NCBI GenBank assembly: GCA_038093975.1
Contig: JBBPTG010000061.1
Span: 81,926-145,925, forward strand
Origin: Chalciporus piperatus
Lineage: Eukaryota; Basidiomycota; Agaricomycetes; Boletales; Boletaceae
Direction of reading: 5' to 3'
DNA: 64,000 nucleotides
The translations under genes and the position numbers were made by a program. Of this stretch, positions 25,267 through 36,361 are shown piece after piece; the stretch's first letter is position 1, and each line of letters begins with the position of its first letter. The notes beneath the pieces were generated by a model, which did no database searches, was not told where the DNA came from, and was given only the letters and a program-made list of their open reading frames with translations.

Positions 25267-26214
25267 ATGAGCATACGAGCTGCCCGAACTGTCGCTTGCG
25301 CTGCGCGAATGCGTAGCTTGGCCGAGCACAGGGTTTGTCGCATCCAGCGATCGGGATCTCAGCGGGACTTTGTCGATGTCGTCACCGGTCTGACGCCCCG
25401 CACAAATGGCGTCCCCCTAAAAACCCGCAAGTTCTCCACCGACCGACAACTTCATCGCTCTTCCACACAACACACAATGCCTCTTCTCCCTCCTCTCAGC
25501 GCAGTCGAGAGCGCCGTCAAAGAGGCGGGTATCATTCCTGACGTTATCCCAGACAAAACCACTTTCACCCCTGAAGCGCTCCTCGACATCAGATGGCCCA
25601 CTGGGAAAGAAACCATGTTGGGCAATACGTTGACGAAGATTGATACCGCTGACGAGCCCTTGGTATCGTTCACGCCAATGCAATCGTTTGCAGCGGCGAG
25701 CGACGTCGGGTATACGCTCGTCATGACTGATCCCGATGCGCCTTCCAGGAGTGATCCGAAGATGGGACAGTGGAGACACTGGCTGGTGAGTGTGTGGTAT
25801 AGACCGTAGTACAGCCCGTTAGTGCTGACGAACGACTCGGACGTTTAGGTTACGGGTCTCAAGGCGCCTGCCATGACCGGACTTGACACCGGAGATTTGA
25901 GTGCACGCGTTACGAGGCCCGCAACGACGCCATATTACCCGCCTGCGCCGCCTCGAGGAACAGGACCGCACCGCTATGGTGAATATGACCTGTCCAACCT
26001 CTAAAGACTTGTGCGTCGCTGATCCCTCTTTCCCCATCGAGTGTTCCTCCTGTATCAAGAGCCCAGCATGGACTTTTCCATCCCCGCGGACGCACGAGAG
26101 CGCAAGAGCCAGTCCAAGGATCGAGCAAAGTGGAACGCAGCGAGTTTTGCGGAAGCGTATGGTCTCAAGCTCGTTGGGGTGAATTATTTCTTCGTGAGTG
26201 GTGATGAGTTATAG
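25267..26214 (+). CDS. PEBP-family protein (Tfs1-like), possible mitochondrial isoform
   Basis: A phosphatidylethanolamine-binding-protein family member; in yeast the relative Tfs1 inhibits carboxypeptidase Y and Ras-GAP. Three exons join in phase. The PEBP ligand site is visible: [30 protein letters not shown] and [17 protein letters not shown]. The C-terminus is [17 protein letters not shown]. The frame opens at 25267 with about 70 extra residues rich in Arg and poor in acidic residues ([20 protein letters not shown]), ending near [17 protein letters not shown]. An internal Met at 25477 ([12 protein letters not shown]) would give the usual cytosolic form. It starts 103 bp after KU80 on the same strand. 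Confidence 0.88.
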
Positions 26215-26387
26215 GCGGGGAATGTGTGACAAGGTTTGGCACCATTTCGATTTCTTGATTGTAATATTGTATTTGTGTTCCATCGAGGAAAGAGAATGAA
26301 AGAGACCTCGCGAGAAGTCTCTCGGGGATTTCGACGGATGGAAGCTTGTGCGCGAATAAATAGCCCCTGTCGTCACCACATACTTCG

Positions 26388-26396
26388 ATCACGTGA
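26388..26396 (+). promoter_or_regulatory. ATCACGTGA E-box upstream of the acidic nucleolar-type gene
   Basis: ATCACGTGA is 73 bp before the ATG at 26469 and overlaps a TGACGTA half-site. It matches exactly the site upstream of KU80. Confidence 0.4.
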
Positions 26397-26468
26397 CGTA
26401 TCATTCGGAAGAAAGGTAAATCTCTTCACTTTGGACTTTACCTTTTCGCTGACGACAAAAGTACTACC

Positions 26469-27562
26469 ATGGCGCGCAAGACACGGCGGACACAAGAAGA
26501 ATCAAGCGACGATGAAGCGCCTGAAGTCGTCTCCCAGTCGACCTCCAAAGCCGACGCGAAACGCAATCAAAAAGCTCTTCAAGAGTTTGCAACGGAGGAG
26601 AAAGCTCGCAAGAGGGCGCGTAATCGGGAGAAGGATCAGAAGTTGAAAGAGAGAGCGCTGGTTACGAAATCTGGTAAAAGCAAGGAAAAAGTTCCAGGGA
26701 AGGGACCTTCGGATCTGGTCATGGACGGGGAGGACGAGGATGAGGATGAGATTGGTGGTGATGTGGATGGCGACGATGAAGTGGAAGCGAGGATGCTCAG
26801 GGCTATGAGGGATGCGGCAGGTGAAGTTGAGAGTGAGGAGGGAGAGGATGAGGATGAGGAGGACGAGTTTGAAGGACTTGGCGAGATGGATTCCGATGAG
26901 TCGGGTTCGGGTCTTGCATTCGGTCGAGATGATGAAGACGACGACGACGATGCAGAAATGTCAGATTGGGAAAATGGATCGATAGACCCAGAGGCTGCAT
27001 CAGACGACGAAGATATGGACGAGGACGATAAAACCACACTACCCAAACCGATCGTCCGCAAGTCTAACAGGAAAGCAGATTATCTCGCCGACGACCTATT
27101 CACGGCTGCATTTGCTTCTCAAAACTCGCAATCATCCAAGAACAAGAAGGGCGTAAAACCAAATAAACAGCAGACGGTCAAGAAACGACGGAGAAAAACT
27201 ACCGCACGAGTGAAGGACACGGTTATTGGGTATGTGATGTCTACAATTCATTGAAGCTTTAGTTGCTCATACCAGGTTCAGTGGCCGTACCATCCGGACC
27301 CTACCCCGAACCTCTGACCCGCGATCACAAGCCACTGCACGCAGTGTCCCTTCCGCACGTGCTAGCAAATTCCTGGATCAAAGCTTGGCTCTGAAAGGCA
27401 AGCAAGCGTTATTGAAGGCAAAGAAAAGGGGATGGGAGCGACGTCCTGGTAAGTTGGTCTTTGCATCCCAGTCCTGCCGCGTTAGCTCATATTTTCCTAG
27501 CAAACGTCGGGGTCATGAAACATGACGGTGCACCTCATGGATTCGCTCGGACTACGCGATGA
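26469..27562 (+). CDS. Acidic/basic nucleolar-type protein, possibly Utp16/Bud21-like
   Basis: The start is MARKTRRTQEESSDDEAPE. A Lys/Arg-rich segment is followed by a very acidic stretch of about 100 residues with runs of Asp and Glu, then KSNRKADYLADDLFTAAFAS and a basic cluster (VKKRRRKTTARVK). Two introns join in phase to give a C-terminus with SKFLDQSLALKGKQALLKAK, KRGWERRP and HDGAPHGFARTTR. Alternating acidic and basic tracts with a DDLFxAAF motif resemble U3 snoRNA-associated proteins of the small-subunit processome (Utp16 in yeast). I infer a ribosome-biogenesis role, but the match is not strong enough to name it. For the first intron, two acceptors six bases apart (both in frame) are possible. 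Confidence 0.72.
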
Positions 27563-27691
27563 TAGAAAGTACCTTGGCGTCCGTCATACCTCGCACTGAG
27601 CGGTAATCAACTGGGAGACTTGAGAGAAGTCCTATCCTTCCCAACAGATGTGGTTGCATGGAAAACTCATGTGTACAAAGCATTTGGCCTT

Positions 27692-28497
27692 TCAGGCTGA
27701 CTTCTGATTCTTTAGGGCGGTTTTTCCATAGTAATACCTTGTTCGTCCAATACCAGCAAACCAGGCCAACCTGTAGGCTGGTCAGTATCTGGTTCAGTTC
27801 GTCAACGAAACCCTCACCTCATGCTGAAAAGGAAGATGACGAATGTGATGTTTCCATGAGTCATCGAGTTCCACGACCCGAACGAATAGCGGAGGTCTTC
27901 CGGAAGACCAATCCATGATGCAATGATGCTGTATCCTGATCAAAATATGCCATGACCATGCACGATGTAATCAACTTACTGTGTGACCTGCGAACATCCG
28001 AGTCAGACTGGAAAGAGGTATAGGGAAACGCGTGATATACTCACGTCTGCCAAGGCGAGCGCAGTCATACTCGCGCCCAAGATTCGCTCCTGAGCCTCCG
28101 GGTTGCTAGCAAGCGTGTCCCGGATCGCACGAAAGACAAGCGAGGATATGAGTCCTAGCAGCATGTAACCTGTAGATGAGAACCGGAGGATGAGCACATG
28201 TCAGAGTCTCATTGACTGCGAATGTTGGATCGTCATACAGTTGCCCAGTTGCCATATCGCCATCGTGGTTCTCGCGTCGAGCGGTCCGGACATGGTATCC
28301 GCTGGGATGAGCTGGCTATGGAACCATTCTGGTCCAGGGAAAAACCAGGCCAGGAAGGCGGGGGAGATGGTAGACACTGTCGTGAGATGTCATTACTGTG
28401 GTCGCTAAAGAACGTTTGAACGAGGAAACTGACGAGGTTCGAAATAGAGGAACAGAGCTTGGTAGAGGCCTGGAAGTGCAGGAAAGTCGCGAGGCAT
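27692..28497 (-). CDS. Small four-helix membrane protein, DUF7704-like
   Basis: This is an integral membrane protein of the kind widespread in basidiomycetes. Six short exons join in phase: MPRDFPALPGLYQALFLYFE continues across a 57-nt intron into PLSTISPAFLAWFFPGPEW, then YMLLGLISSLVFRAIRD, LGASMTALALADVTH, IIASWIGLPEDLRYSFGSWN with ITFVIFLFSMR, and finally LAWFAGIGRTRYYYG. The stop is at 27692-27694. Four hydrophobic segments are visible. At first sight the first intron looks like a frameshift, because its donor (GTCAGT) is weak; splicing it restores a perfect frame. The function is unknown. Confidence 0.75.
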
Positions 28498-28612
28498 GGG
28501 GATCACAGCCGATTGCAAAACGCCTTAAGTGGTTTGAGGTCAGTGAAGAGAATGTGGAGACCAGTGGGTAACGTGGGGGTCTAAGCGGAAGCTAATGGTG
28601 AGCTCCATTATA

Positions 28613-28631
28613 CTTCAAGCTTCAAGTTGAC
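28613..28631 (+). repeat. 19-bp dispersed repeat (copy 1)
   Basis: CTTCAAGCTTCAAGTTGAC occurs here and, identical, at 32719-32737; its first 14 bases recur at 37298-37311. It contains a tandem CTTCAAG heptamer. All copies are outside coding sequence. Confidence 0.6.
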
Positions 28632-28728
28632 TTGAGTATTGCTTCAATGAGTACTTAAATAAAGTGTCTCACCGACCTTGCTGTCAATGGTATGATACAA
28701 GCCAAGCTAGCTGGCCAACAAGAAAGAT

Positions 28729-30388
28729 CTACTCTAGCTCGGCAACAAAGAGCTCGAAGCTGCCTCTCCTATCCTCTTCTCCATCGTAATGCGGCATTCC
28801 CAAATAGCATATCCTCCCTCTGATACAATCAACCCAGTTGCTAGACCGAATCGTGCCAACATATGAATCAGCAGCTCCTGATGATTCACGGCTATAGGCA
28901 GCCACACATCTTTCTCCAGTAGCATCGATGGTACATTTATGAAGAACATGACACTCCTCAAAGGATTCATTTATTACGCAATGCCATCGAACGATGCCTT
29001 CTTCTTCGGCCACACTGTGTAGGTAACCCTCCCACCCGCCTGTGGCCGTGAAGAGTTTGTGCGTTTCAAATGACATTGGAAGGATGGTGTCGGGTCGAGA
29101 TCGTGGCAAAGAGAACTCGGTGGAATGTAATTCAAGGTGCTGTAAAGTGAATTCGACATGCATGGTCCTGAAAGTCGTCGACCCATCGACACTATTCACA
29201 ACGGAATTTCGGATGAGAGAGCAGGGTGGGTGGCCTTCGCCTGTCTCGTGAGAGAGACGGAGCTCACAGACCCCGGTGTTATCTGGGATGGGAGAGTCTG
29301 GAATGATGAATGCCTGCATGAGACAGGCTCCGTTATCAACCCGAGAGTAGTGGGACATGACAATGATGTGAGTGATAGGAAGCAAAATCTCCACGGAGTG
29401 AGGAGACCATGACGCCAGGAATGGTTGCACTTCGTCCTGTGTCGCAATGAGGACACCTCGCGTCGAGCAATGTGCTCACGTACCAATTCAGATTTGAATT
29501 GAGGAAATTTGTAGAATATTTCACTTCGTGTGTCGAATACCAGGGCACGGTCAAACCTCCTGTGAGAGATGAAATCGACATGTACAAACGGTGACCCTGG
29601 CGCGCTTGTACATTTGACATATGGCTGTCTTTCCAAGGGCATTGGAGGGACGTCGAAGGTAACGCCTGTCAAATGACCGGAGTCGTCGTCCGCTCGAAAC
29701 TCGAGCAACTTCCTGCAAGGGAGGACATGAGTTGCATGGTGGGATTGTGGAAATATGATACATGCAAGGCATCGTGTTGATTTCGGTCTCCTACGCGCAA
29801 GACCAGATAGATCATATGTCCTTTGGCAGACATGATCGAGCATGTATCCCAGGCGGATATGGGCGCGTTACTATCCCACAAGGTCTGTCGAGATTCACTG
29901 TCTATGTCATGCGACACGATCGACATCCCTCTGCGGATTAGAAGCCACCTCCGACTGACCCATCGGTGATCAGAGAACGCTAAATTACGACCGATCTGAC
30001 GGTGAGACGATTCTTTGACTTTCGTGCGCTGAGAGGGCCACTTCCGCTCCAGTTGCGCAGAGCGAACGAGGGTGCGCTGGAGGAAGCGAGTTGACTGCCA
30101 CGGAAATGGCCCAGGAGGGCGAGCACAACGAGCATTTCTGTAGATGGCCTGCCAAACCATAGGACTGTTTACGAGCGTATGAAACCGTTTCGAAATCTGG
30201 TCATGCGCAGTGCCTCAAGCATGAGAACAAACAGGAGGCTCTAGAAAGGAAATTCATACTGTTTGAAGACGCATGAGCTCGAGAGGGTCCAGGAAATGGA
30301 TGATATGATAAATGATTTCATTGGGGAGGGTCACTGAGTTGTTGGGTAGCTGGAGTTTGGTGGCAGGGACGCCGTTTGCAAGTGCCAT
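28729..30388 (-). CDS. F-box protein
   Basis: The start MALANGVPATKLQLPNNS at 30388 precedes an F-box (VTLPNEIIYHIIHFLDPLEL, MRLQT, then ISKRFHTLVNSPMVWQAIY after an intron), the Skp1-binding module of SCF ubiquitin ligases. The rest, about 450 residues, resembles the open beta-rich substrate domains of fungal F-box proteins (for example WLLIRRGMSIVSHDID, LLEFRADDDSG, VQPFLASWSPHSVEILLP). Four exons join in phase, the third junction using acceptor GGAAG just 3 nt after a CAG; the stop is at 28729-28731. The substrate is unknown. It is divergent from the CofD-like gene with only 157 bp between start codons, where a TATATATATA run lies, so a shared promoter is likely. Confidence 0.8.
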
Positions 30389-30545
30389 GGTGGCAGTGTT
30401 GGATCTACTGACACGTTGAGCACGACGTGTAGACCAGACCAAGTGCTAGTATGTAGGAGAGTCCAAGCTGCCAACGCATTAGCTCCCATATATATATACC
30501 AGAGGAAGGGTAAGACTGTGCTAACGCCGAGACAAGAACCCTGTC

Positions 30546-32596
30546 ATGGATCACGCTCTACTCTACCCCGGAAGGCAAGGGAACCGCCTCGACGATAGCC
30601 CTGGCTCGTCTGTATTCGATCTTCCAGTGCAGCCCGTGAACTCTGGTCCGCAGCCATCCACAGCTCAACATCGTGACAATGGCATCCGCTCGGGAACCCG
30701 CGACCAGCCCTCGGAGGAACCATCCCCACAGATCACCGTGATATCCGGCGGCTCTGGTGGAAATGCCATTTGCTCCGCCTTCGACAACGCTTGCTTTGTA
30801 CTCCCCGTTTCGGACGACGGAGGCTCGTCCAGCGAGATCATTCGCGTTCTCGGGGGACCGTCTATAGGTACGCACCTCCGTTCTTGAACCGATCCTCCTC
30901 TCAGCGACTGACACAGCGCATACAAGGTGACATTCGCTCCAGACTAGTTCGTCTGATCCCCCCGGCCCCTCCGAATTCTCCCCTCGGTGCCGTGCGCACC
31001 CTTTTATCCTACAGCTTGCCTGCGACCGTCACTGAGCGTGAAGCTCGTGAAGAATGGAGAAACATTATCGAAGGGCACAGTCATTTGTGGTCCGGAATCC
31101 CCAACGACCGCAAAGAGACCATCCGAGGTCCGTCCCCGATCTCTAATGACGTATATAGACCAACGAACGGAACGCACTCCGCACCGGAATTTTTAGGTTT
31201 CCTCGTCTACTTCGAAAATGAGGTTCTCAAACGTGCCCATAAGAACTTTTCCTTTTTGAACGGAAGGTAAAACAGATCTGGTCCAAAGAGGTTTAGCTAC
31301 CTGACTATCTCCTAGCATCGGAAACTATTTTATCTCTGGCGCTCAGATCTTCTTTCGCTCCCTGCCTTCAGCAGTATTCTTGTTCGCATCCATTACCAAT
31401 AGTCAGGTACGTATCAGCTTGGGAATCCGCCGCCACTGATTGACATGCTACGTGAAGGCGAATATACTACCGGTAATGGTTACCAACCATACGGTGACTA
31501 TAGCAGCAGAGCTCGTAAGTTTTGGCAATCTTGAATCGGACTAGTGTGTTAATGGGAGATATTCCAATAGGAAAACGGTGCTAGGCTCGTTGGGCAGTGC
31601 GAGATATCCCATCCAATACACCCTTCGTCATCATCGTTTGCAGAAGACACGGAGGAGAGCTCCGAAACAGATGTCTTCTCCCCTGTCGATGGCATGGGTG
31701 AAACTATTCCCCATCGATCAAATGTGATGTACAGCCAAATTGAGAAAGACCGCGGGTATGAACCGTTGAAAGCGAAAATATGCAGTGGGTAGATCGTTTG
31801 ACAGATCTTTTCCCGTGGCAGACCGCGGTTCATGTCGAGTTAGGGTTGTATTACATCAATGCGTACGGCCACGAAGTTCATCCCACGCCGAACCCTGAGT
31901 TCATCAAGACCCTTGCAAACTCGGATGCCTTGGTGTATTCCTGCGGCTCACTTTGGACAAGGTGCGTTCTTCGATTAGTACATTTGAGCACATTTGATGG
32001 CCCCCGATGACATTCGGCCGTAATAGCATCATCCCTTGCCTGGCGCTTCGTGGGGTTGCATCTGCAATTGCGAGATCTAGCCCCTTGCGGGCTAAAGTTT
32101 TTATCTGTGAGCAACCCTACGTCTAAACTGTCTGTTAATTTTTCTGAATTTCTTTAGTAAATGGAAACAATGACAGAGAAACGGACGGTTACACAGCCGT
32201 GGACTATGTTAGGTGGGTTCATTTACTTCCTGATTGGAACGCACGGCGGGTTACTCACACGACTCATGGCTGCCCAGAGCCATCGCGGGAGTGCTGAACT
32301 CGCAGTATCAAAAACCGTTGTATGGTCTTGGCAATGCAGCCACAGTTTATCCTACCTCCGCGTTCATTACCCATCTGGTTTGGCTCGAGGGAACACTGAT
32401 TCAGGTTGATGTGGCAACATTGACGGTGAGCTAGGCCATGCATTGTGTGCCTAATCGCTTACATTTTTCCTTCTCATAGGCGCTAGGTGTCAGGTGTATC
32501 AAGGTGAAAGGTGCTGCTGACGGCAATCCGGATCAAGGTCCGCGGTACAACGCTGAGACAGTTAAACACGCGCTTGCACAGATCCTTGGGCACTGA
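30546..32596 (+). CDS. CofD/YvcK-like (UPF0052) protein
   Basis: A Rossmann-like protein of the CofD/YvcK superfamily, whose bacterial and archaeal members transfer phospholactate in coenzyme F420 synthesis (CofD) or regulate cell wall and gluconeogenic growth (YvcK). After about 60 disordered residues comes the glycine-rich nucleotide motif ITVISGGSGGN and the hallmark PVSDDGGSSSEIIRVLGG. Later blocks fit the family: SIGNYFISGAQIFFRSL, PSAVFLFASITNSQ, LYYINAYGHEVHPTPN, DALVYSCGSLWTR and LNGNNDRET. The middle carries a Ser-rich insert (about 31600-31770). All introns join in phase and the protein ends HALAQILGH. It appears intact. Its function in fungi is, to my knowledge, not established. 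Confidence 0.87.
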
Positions 32597-33186
32597 TCCG
32601 GGCTTAGCTTTCTTTGACGTTTCACTTGAGATGTTCAGTACATCGTTTCAATAATTATACGGTGGAAATGTAAATGCATGATCACGAGAAATGACCTGGC
32701 AGCGACCATGTCTGGGGTCTTCAAGCTTCAAGTTGACACAACGCATAATTGATAAATTGAGATGGATTCGCCGATCCATGTCTTGGAATCTGGGACCTAA
32801 GTATGATTATGCATGATATGCTCTGACAGTGAGAATGAGAATGCCAGCGAAAATGTAGTCACGAGCCGCGTTTTACGAAATTCAACTCGACAGTTGAAAC
32901 TTGACCGCTACAAGCAAGCTACAAGTTACCTGAACCGAGATAAACGACGGTCTGACTCAGACTCACTCTAACTCCTTGCGTCTGGGACAGGTTTTAACCG
33001 CCAACCTGGCATGTTTCACCTTTCCCACTAGGTTTTGGCACAAACGTATAAACCATATTCACAGCCTAAATCTCAGCACAGGTGTGTTTCGTGGACTAGG
33101 ACATATTCGGATGCTAATCGAGACTGCTGTCCCTTGGCGTAATTGGTTCTGAACGACAGAGGTTGACAGGTCATCGCGGAAGATTT
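32597..33186. other. Intergenic, with no supported gene
   Basis: It holds the 3' flank of the CofD-like gene, the second 19-bp repeat and the likely promoter of the gene at 33187. No reading frame is supported. Confidence 0.5.
32719..32737 (+). repeat. 19-bp dispersed repeat (copy 2)
   Basis: CTTCAAGCTTCAAGTTGAC is identical to 28613-28631 and lies in the same position class, shortly downstream of a gene end. Confidence 0.6.
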
Positions 33187-34210
33187 ATGAGCGAGTCCAA
33201 AGAGGAGGTGGTCTCGATTGAGAGCCGTCCCTCTCATGGTCCCCACGCGGACTACCCCCGTTTATTAGATCCCAATGTTTCAGAAAGCGAGGGTGATGAG
33301 GAGACGGCGGATCTGGCGGTACGCTCCGTATCACCATTCGTCAATAGGAGTGCCCCAGATCTCCTTTCACACGTGAGTTCCGAGTCATCTGTAAACATAG
33401 ACCTTCAAGTTGCTTAACAAAACCGCCTGCTACTTCTCCCATCGCTACGCATCGGCTACGACGGTCACTGGTCAATACACTTTCTTTGGGTCCCTAATCT
33501 TGGCGTTCGCGCTCGTTTCAATGGCCAATCACCCCAAATTCCATTTCCAGGACGACTCAAATCTGCCTCACCTCGATCGACCACGGGTACGTTTTCGGTC
33601 TCGGGTTCGTATATCGGCGGGTATAGGCCATCGTCGACAACGACTCTCTGAAGGACTCTCGTCGAACGCCTCCTCCATCTCTGGCTCGCCTTCTTCTTCG
33701 ATCTCAGCGCCGTTACGGACGCATTACACGGGGAGTAACAACGGTTGGGGTCCGTTGGGAACCAGAGTGAGTTTGTTGGCGTCACAAGCTGCTGTCCCGA
33801 TACCTCCTCGGCCTCGGCGGGATATACACAAGAGCATCAGGGAAGAGGATGGAGATGGGAATGCACAGAGAAGAACCACGCGACGTTCGAATTCATGGAT
33901 GTTCATCGAGGATGAACCTGACGAGCGGACACATCTCATGACCTCCGCGCAGAGACGTAGAGCGGCTGCGAATGGGCATGTGCATGATTGGTATTATGGT
34001 GATGGCGAGCGGGAACGAAAGTGGAGAGAGCAGTTGGTCGATGAGGCTTTTGGGAAATGGCCTCAGAGGGTGCTGAATCGAGATGTGAGTTGTGTGGCTC
34101 TCTAACCCCAGCAAGTCGCTCATCGTTTGATGCGCCAGTGGTGGTGGTGGCAGCTGGAGCCCCTCGTCTGCTGTTTTTGCATATGTGGTGATCTTGACGA
34201 GGCGGAGTGA
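33187..34210 (+). CDS. Single-pass membrane protein with WWWW and Cys-rich tail, function unknown
   Basis: The start MSESKEEVVSIESRP gives an acidic/Ser-rich N-terminus. A possible short intron (37 nt, GTGAGT...TTCAAG) leads in phase into HRYASATTVTGQYTFFGS, followed by the hydrophobic helix LILAFALVSMANH, then a basic/Ser-rich region and DEPDERTHLMTSAQRRRAAA. The last exon joins after a GTGAGT donor (TGCGCCAG acceptor) to give NRDWWWWQLEPLVCCFCICG followed by DLDEAE. The helix suggests membrane anchoring; the cysteines next to it could be lipidated. If the 37-nt intron is wrong, a longer intron ending at TTCCAG (33550) would remove the helix. I do not recognise the family. Confidence 0.6.
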
Positions 34211-34400
34211 CGTTCTTTATTTCTGGTTTTGTGGAACAAAGGAAGTTATACGTTTATACTATCTGTTGTATCTTAGGACTCTATGCGTCATTCTAGGGTG
34301 TATTGCGAATCACAGACCCGTACATGGAGGCTACACACATCTATACAACAGCTGGGTCTCTTGATGAAGATTCAAAATGAAGCACAGGGAATCAAATTTT

Positions 34401-35914
34401 TCAGTGCTTGGGGATCATCATAGTGGGAGGAAGAGATGTAATGGGGGGAAGCAAGCTTGCTGCAGTTTTGCGTGCGTTCTGGATGAGGAGCTGGTCCATG
34501 ATAACGATCGCTGCCATGGCTTCGACGATAGGGACAGCACGAGGAACAACGCAAGGATCGTGACGGCCTCTTGCGGCCAAGGTTCCCGGAGTTCCATCGT
34601 ACTGCGCGGTGTTTTGGGGCTGTGAAATAGTGGCCGGAGATTTGAACCCGATTCTGCAGTAAGGGATCCTCCTCAAGATACAGTCATCGCAGGACTTCGA
34701 ACAATTACTTGCCTGAAGTAGATATCTTCGCCGTTGGTGATCCCCCCTTGGATTCCTCCGCTCCAGTTGGATGAGGTACCAAACTTGCCATCTTTGAGCA
34801 CGAACGGGTCATTGTGCTTGCTTCCGGGGACCTCGGTACCTCTGAATCCAGATCCGATCTCAAATGCTTTGGTGGCAGGGATAGAGAGCATAGCCTGAGC
34901 CAATTTGGCTTCGAACTTATCGAAGACGGGCTCTCCCAAGCCTGAGGGGACGCTTCGGATTACGCAAGTCACCGTACCGCCGATGGAATCTTGAGCCTCC
35001 TTGGCACGGATGATGCGCTAACCGGTCGAGGGGGTGGCAGTGAAACAAGATCAGGAAATGGGTAGGGAAATGGTGCAATCTTCATACTCACCTTGGTCAT
35101 TCGTTCGGCCGTTTCGGGGTGAGGGCAACGTGTAGGGTGCTTGTCAACCTGTTCGCGGGTGATGGTTTCAAGAAGTTGTCGGAATTCTGGAGATAGTGCA
35201 TCTGCGACGTCGTCGTCGTCCTCATCACCACCTGGAATCATAGATGGGGGTGCAACGTTGGAGGGCAGATGAATCTTGCCGACAGACGAGACGAATGCAA
35301 CTATCTCGATGCCGTAAACCTGTTTCAGGTACTTTTCGGCTATTGCACCAGCCGCTACTCGCCCTAATCGAAACCAACTTGTGAGGAATGAAAAAGAGAA
35401 GGACGGAGGTTCGGATTTACCGATGGTCTCACGAGCGCTGCTACGGCCACCACCACTGCTCGCCTTGACACCATACTTTTCCAGATAGGTGTAGTCGGCA
35501 TGACTAGGGCGGGGGTAGAGGTCTGTTTCGGAGTAGTCTTTTGGGCGTTGATCCTCGTTCTTGACGAGGAGGCCGATCGGTGTTCCAAGAGTGACACCAT
35601 GCTCGATGCCGGACTGGACCTGGACCAAATCCTTTTCATCTCTCTGCGAATATCATATAAGATAATTGATGTCGAGAAATGACTCGAACACTCACGGGGG
35701 TAGTGAGGTTACTCTGGCCTGGTCGTCTTCGACTTAACTGTACTTGAATGTCCGCAGCAGATAATTCAAGACCCTGGGAGAGACTCATCATGTAAATGAT
35801 CCGACGTTGTGGGGTTAGTCATACCGGAGGGCATCCATCAATGATGGCACCGACGGAAGCGCAATGGCTTTCACCATAGGTGGTGACGCGGAAGAGAGAG
35901 CCAAAGGTGGACAT
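34401..35914 (-). CDS. ARO2: Chorismate synthase
   Basis: The last step of the shikimate pathway: it converts EPSP to chorismate, the precursor of Trp, Phe, Tyr and p-aminobenzoate, using reduced FMN. The start [20 protein letters not shown] at 35914 contains the family signature [18 protein letters not shown]. Further blocks are [72 protein letters not shown] and [15 protein letters not shown]. An acidic, Asp-rich insert (about 35220-35240) is typical of fungal forms. Introns join in phase and the stop is at 34401-34403. It is divergent from the SAP30-like gene. Fungal enzymes are usually bifunctional with their own flavin reductase activity. Confidence 0.95.
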
Positions 35915-36361
35915 TGGGGAACTGTGATGGAAAGCGGTGGTGAGAGGCAGAAAGTGAGCGGGGAGTGAGCTGCGATACGACGGACCTTTATATTGGTGGT
36001 ATTCCTCGATCTTCGGTACCAGGGAGAGCGAGGCAGTCCTCGACCGAGCTAAAGGCGATCGCGAAATGGATCCTGTGCTGGATACGGTCAGCCTAACTAC
36101 AATTACGATCCAGCAGCGCCTCTGGTATCGAGGTTGGTGTGGTCGATGTCAGAGCGTGGACGGGATGTAGACGAGGTGTAGATCAATCTTATGTTTCTGT
36201 CGTTCATCTCTTCATCACTCCGTGGGAATATGCCCGCTAGTCCTCGTGCAAGGCTAGTTAACATTTACCACAACCACTGGCACGTCCAGTCCAACCGACA
36301 CCCACCGACACCCTACACAGGACTTAGTCTGACTTGGTCTCATCGTTCATACCAATCAACC

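Noticed and set aside
26636..27061. Poly-serine minus-strand frame
   Set aside because: Mirror of the Asp/Glu-rich stretch of the plus-strand gene (GAT/GAG runs read as serine codons on the other strand).
28380..28450. Apparent double frameshift in the small membrane-protein gene
   Set aside because: Removing a 57-nt intron with a GTCAGT donor and CGACAG acceptor restores the frame exactly (FEP-L-STISPAFLAWFF), so there is no need to call a pseudogene.
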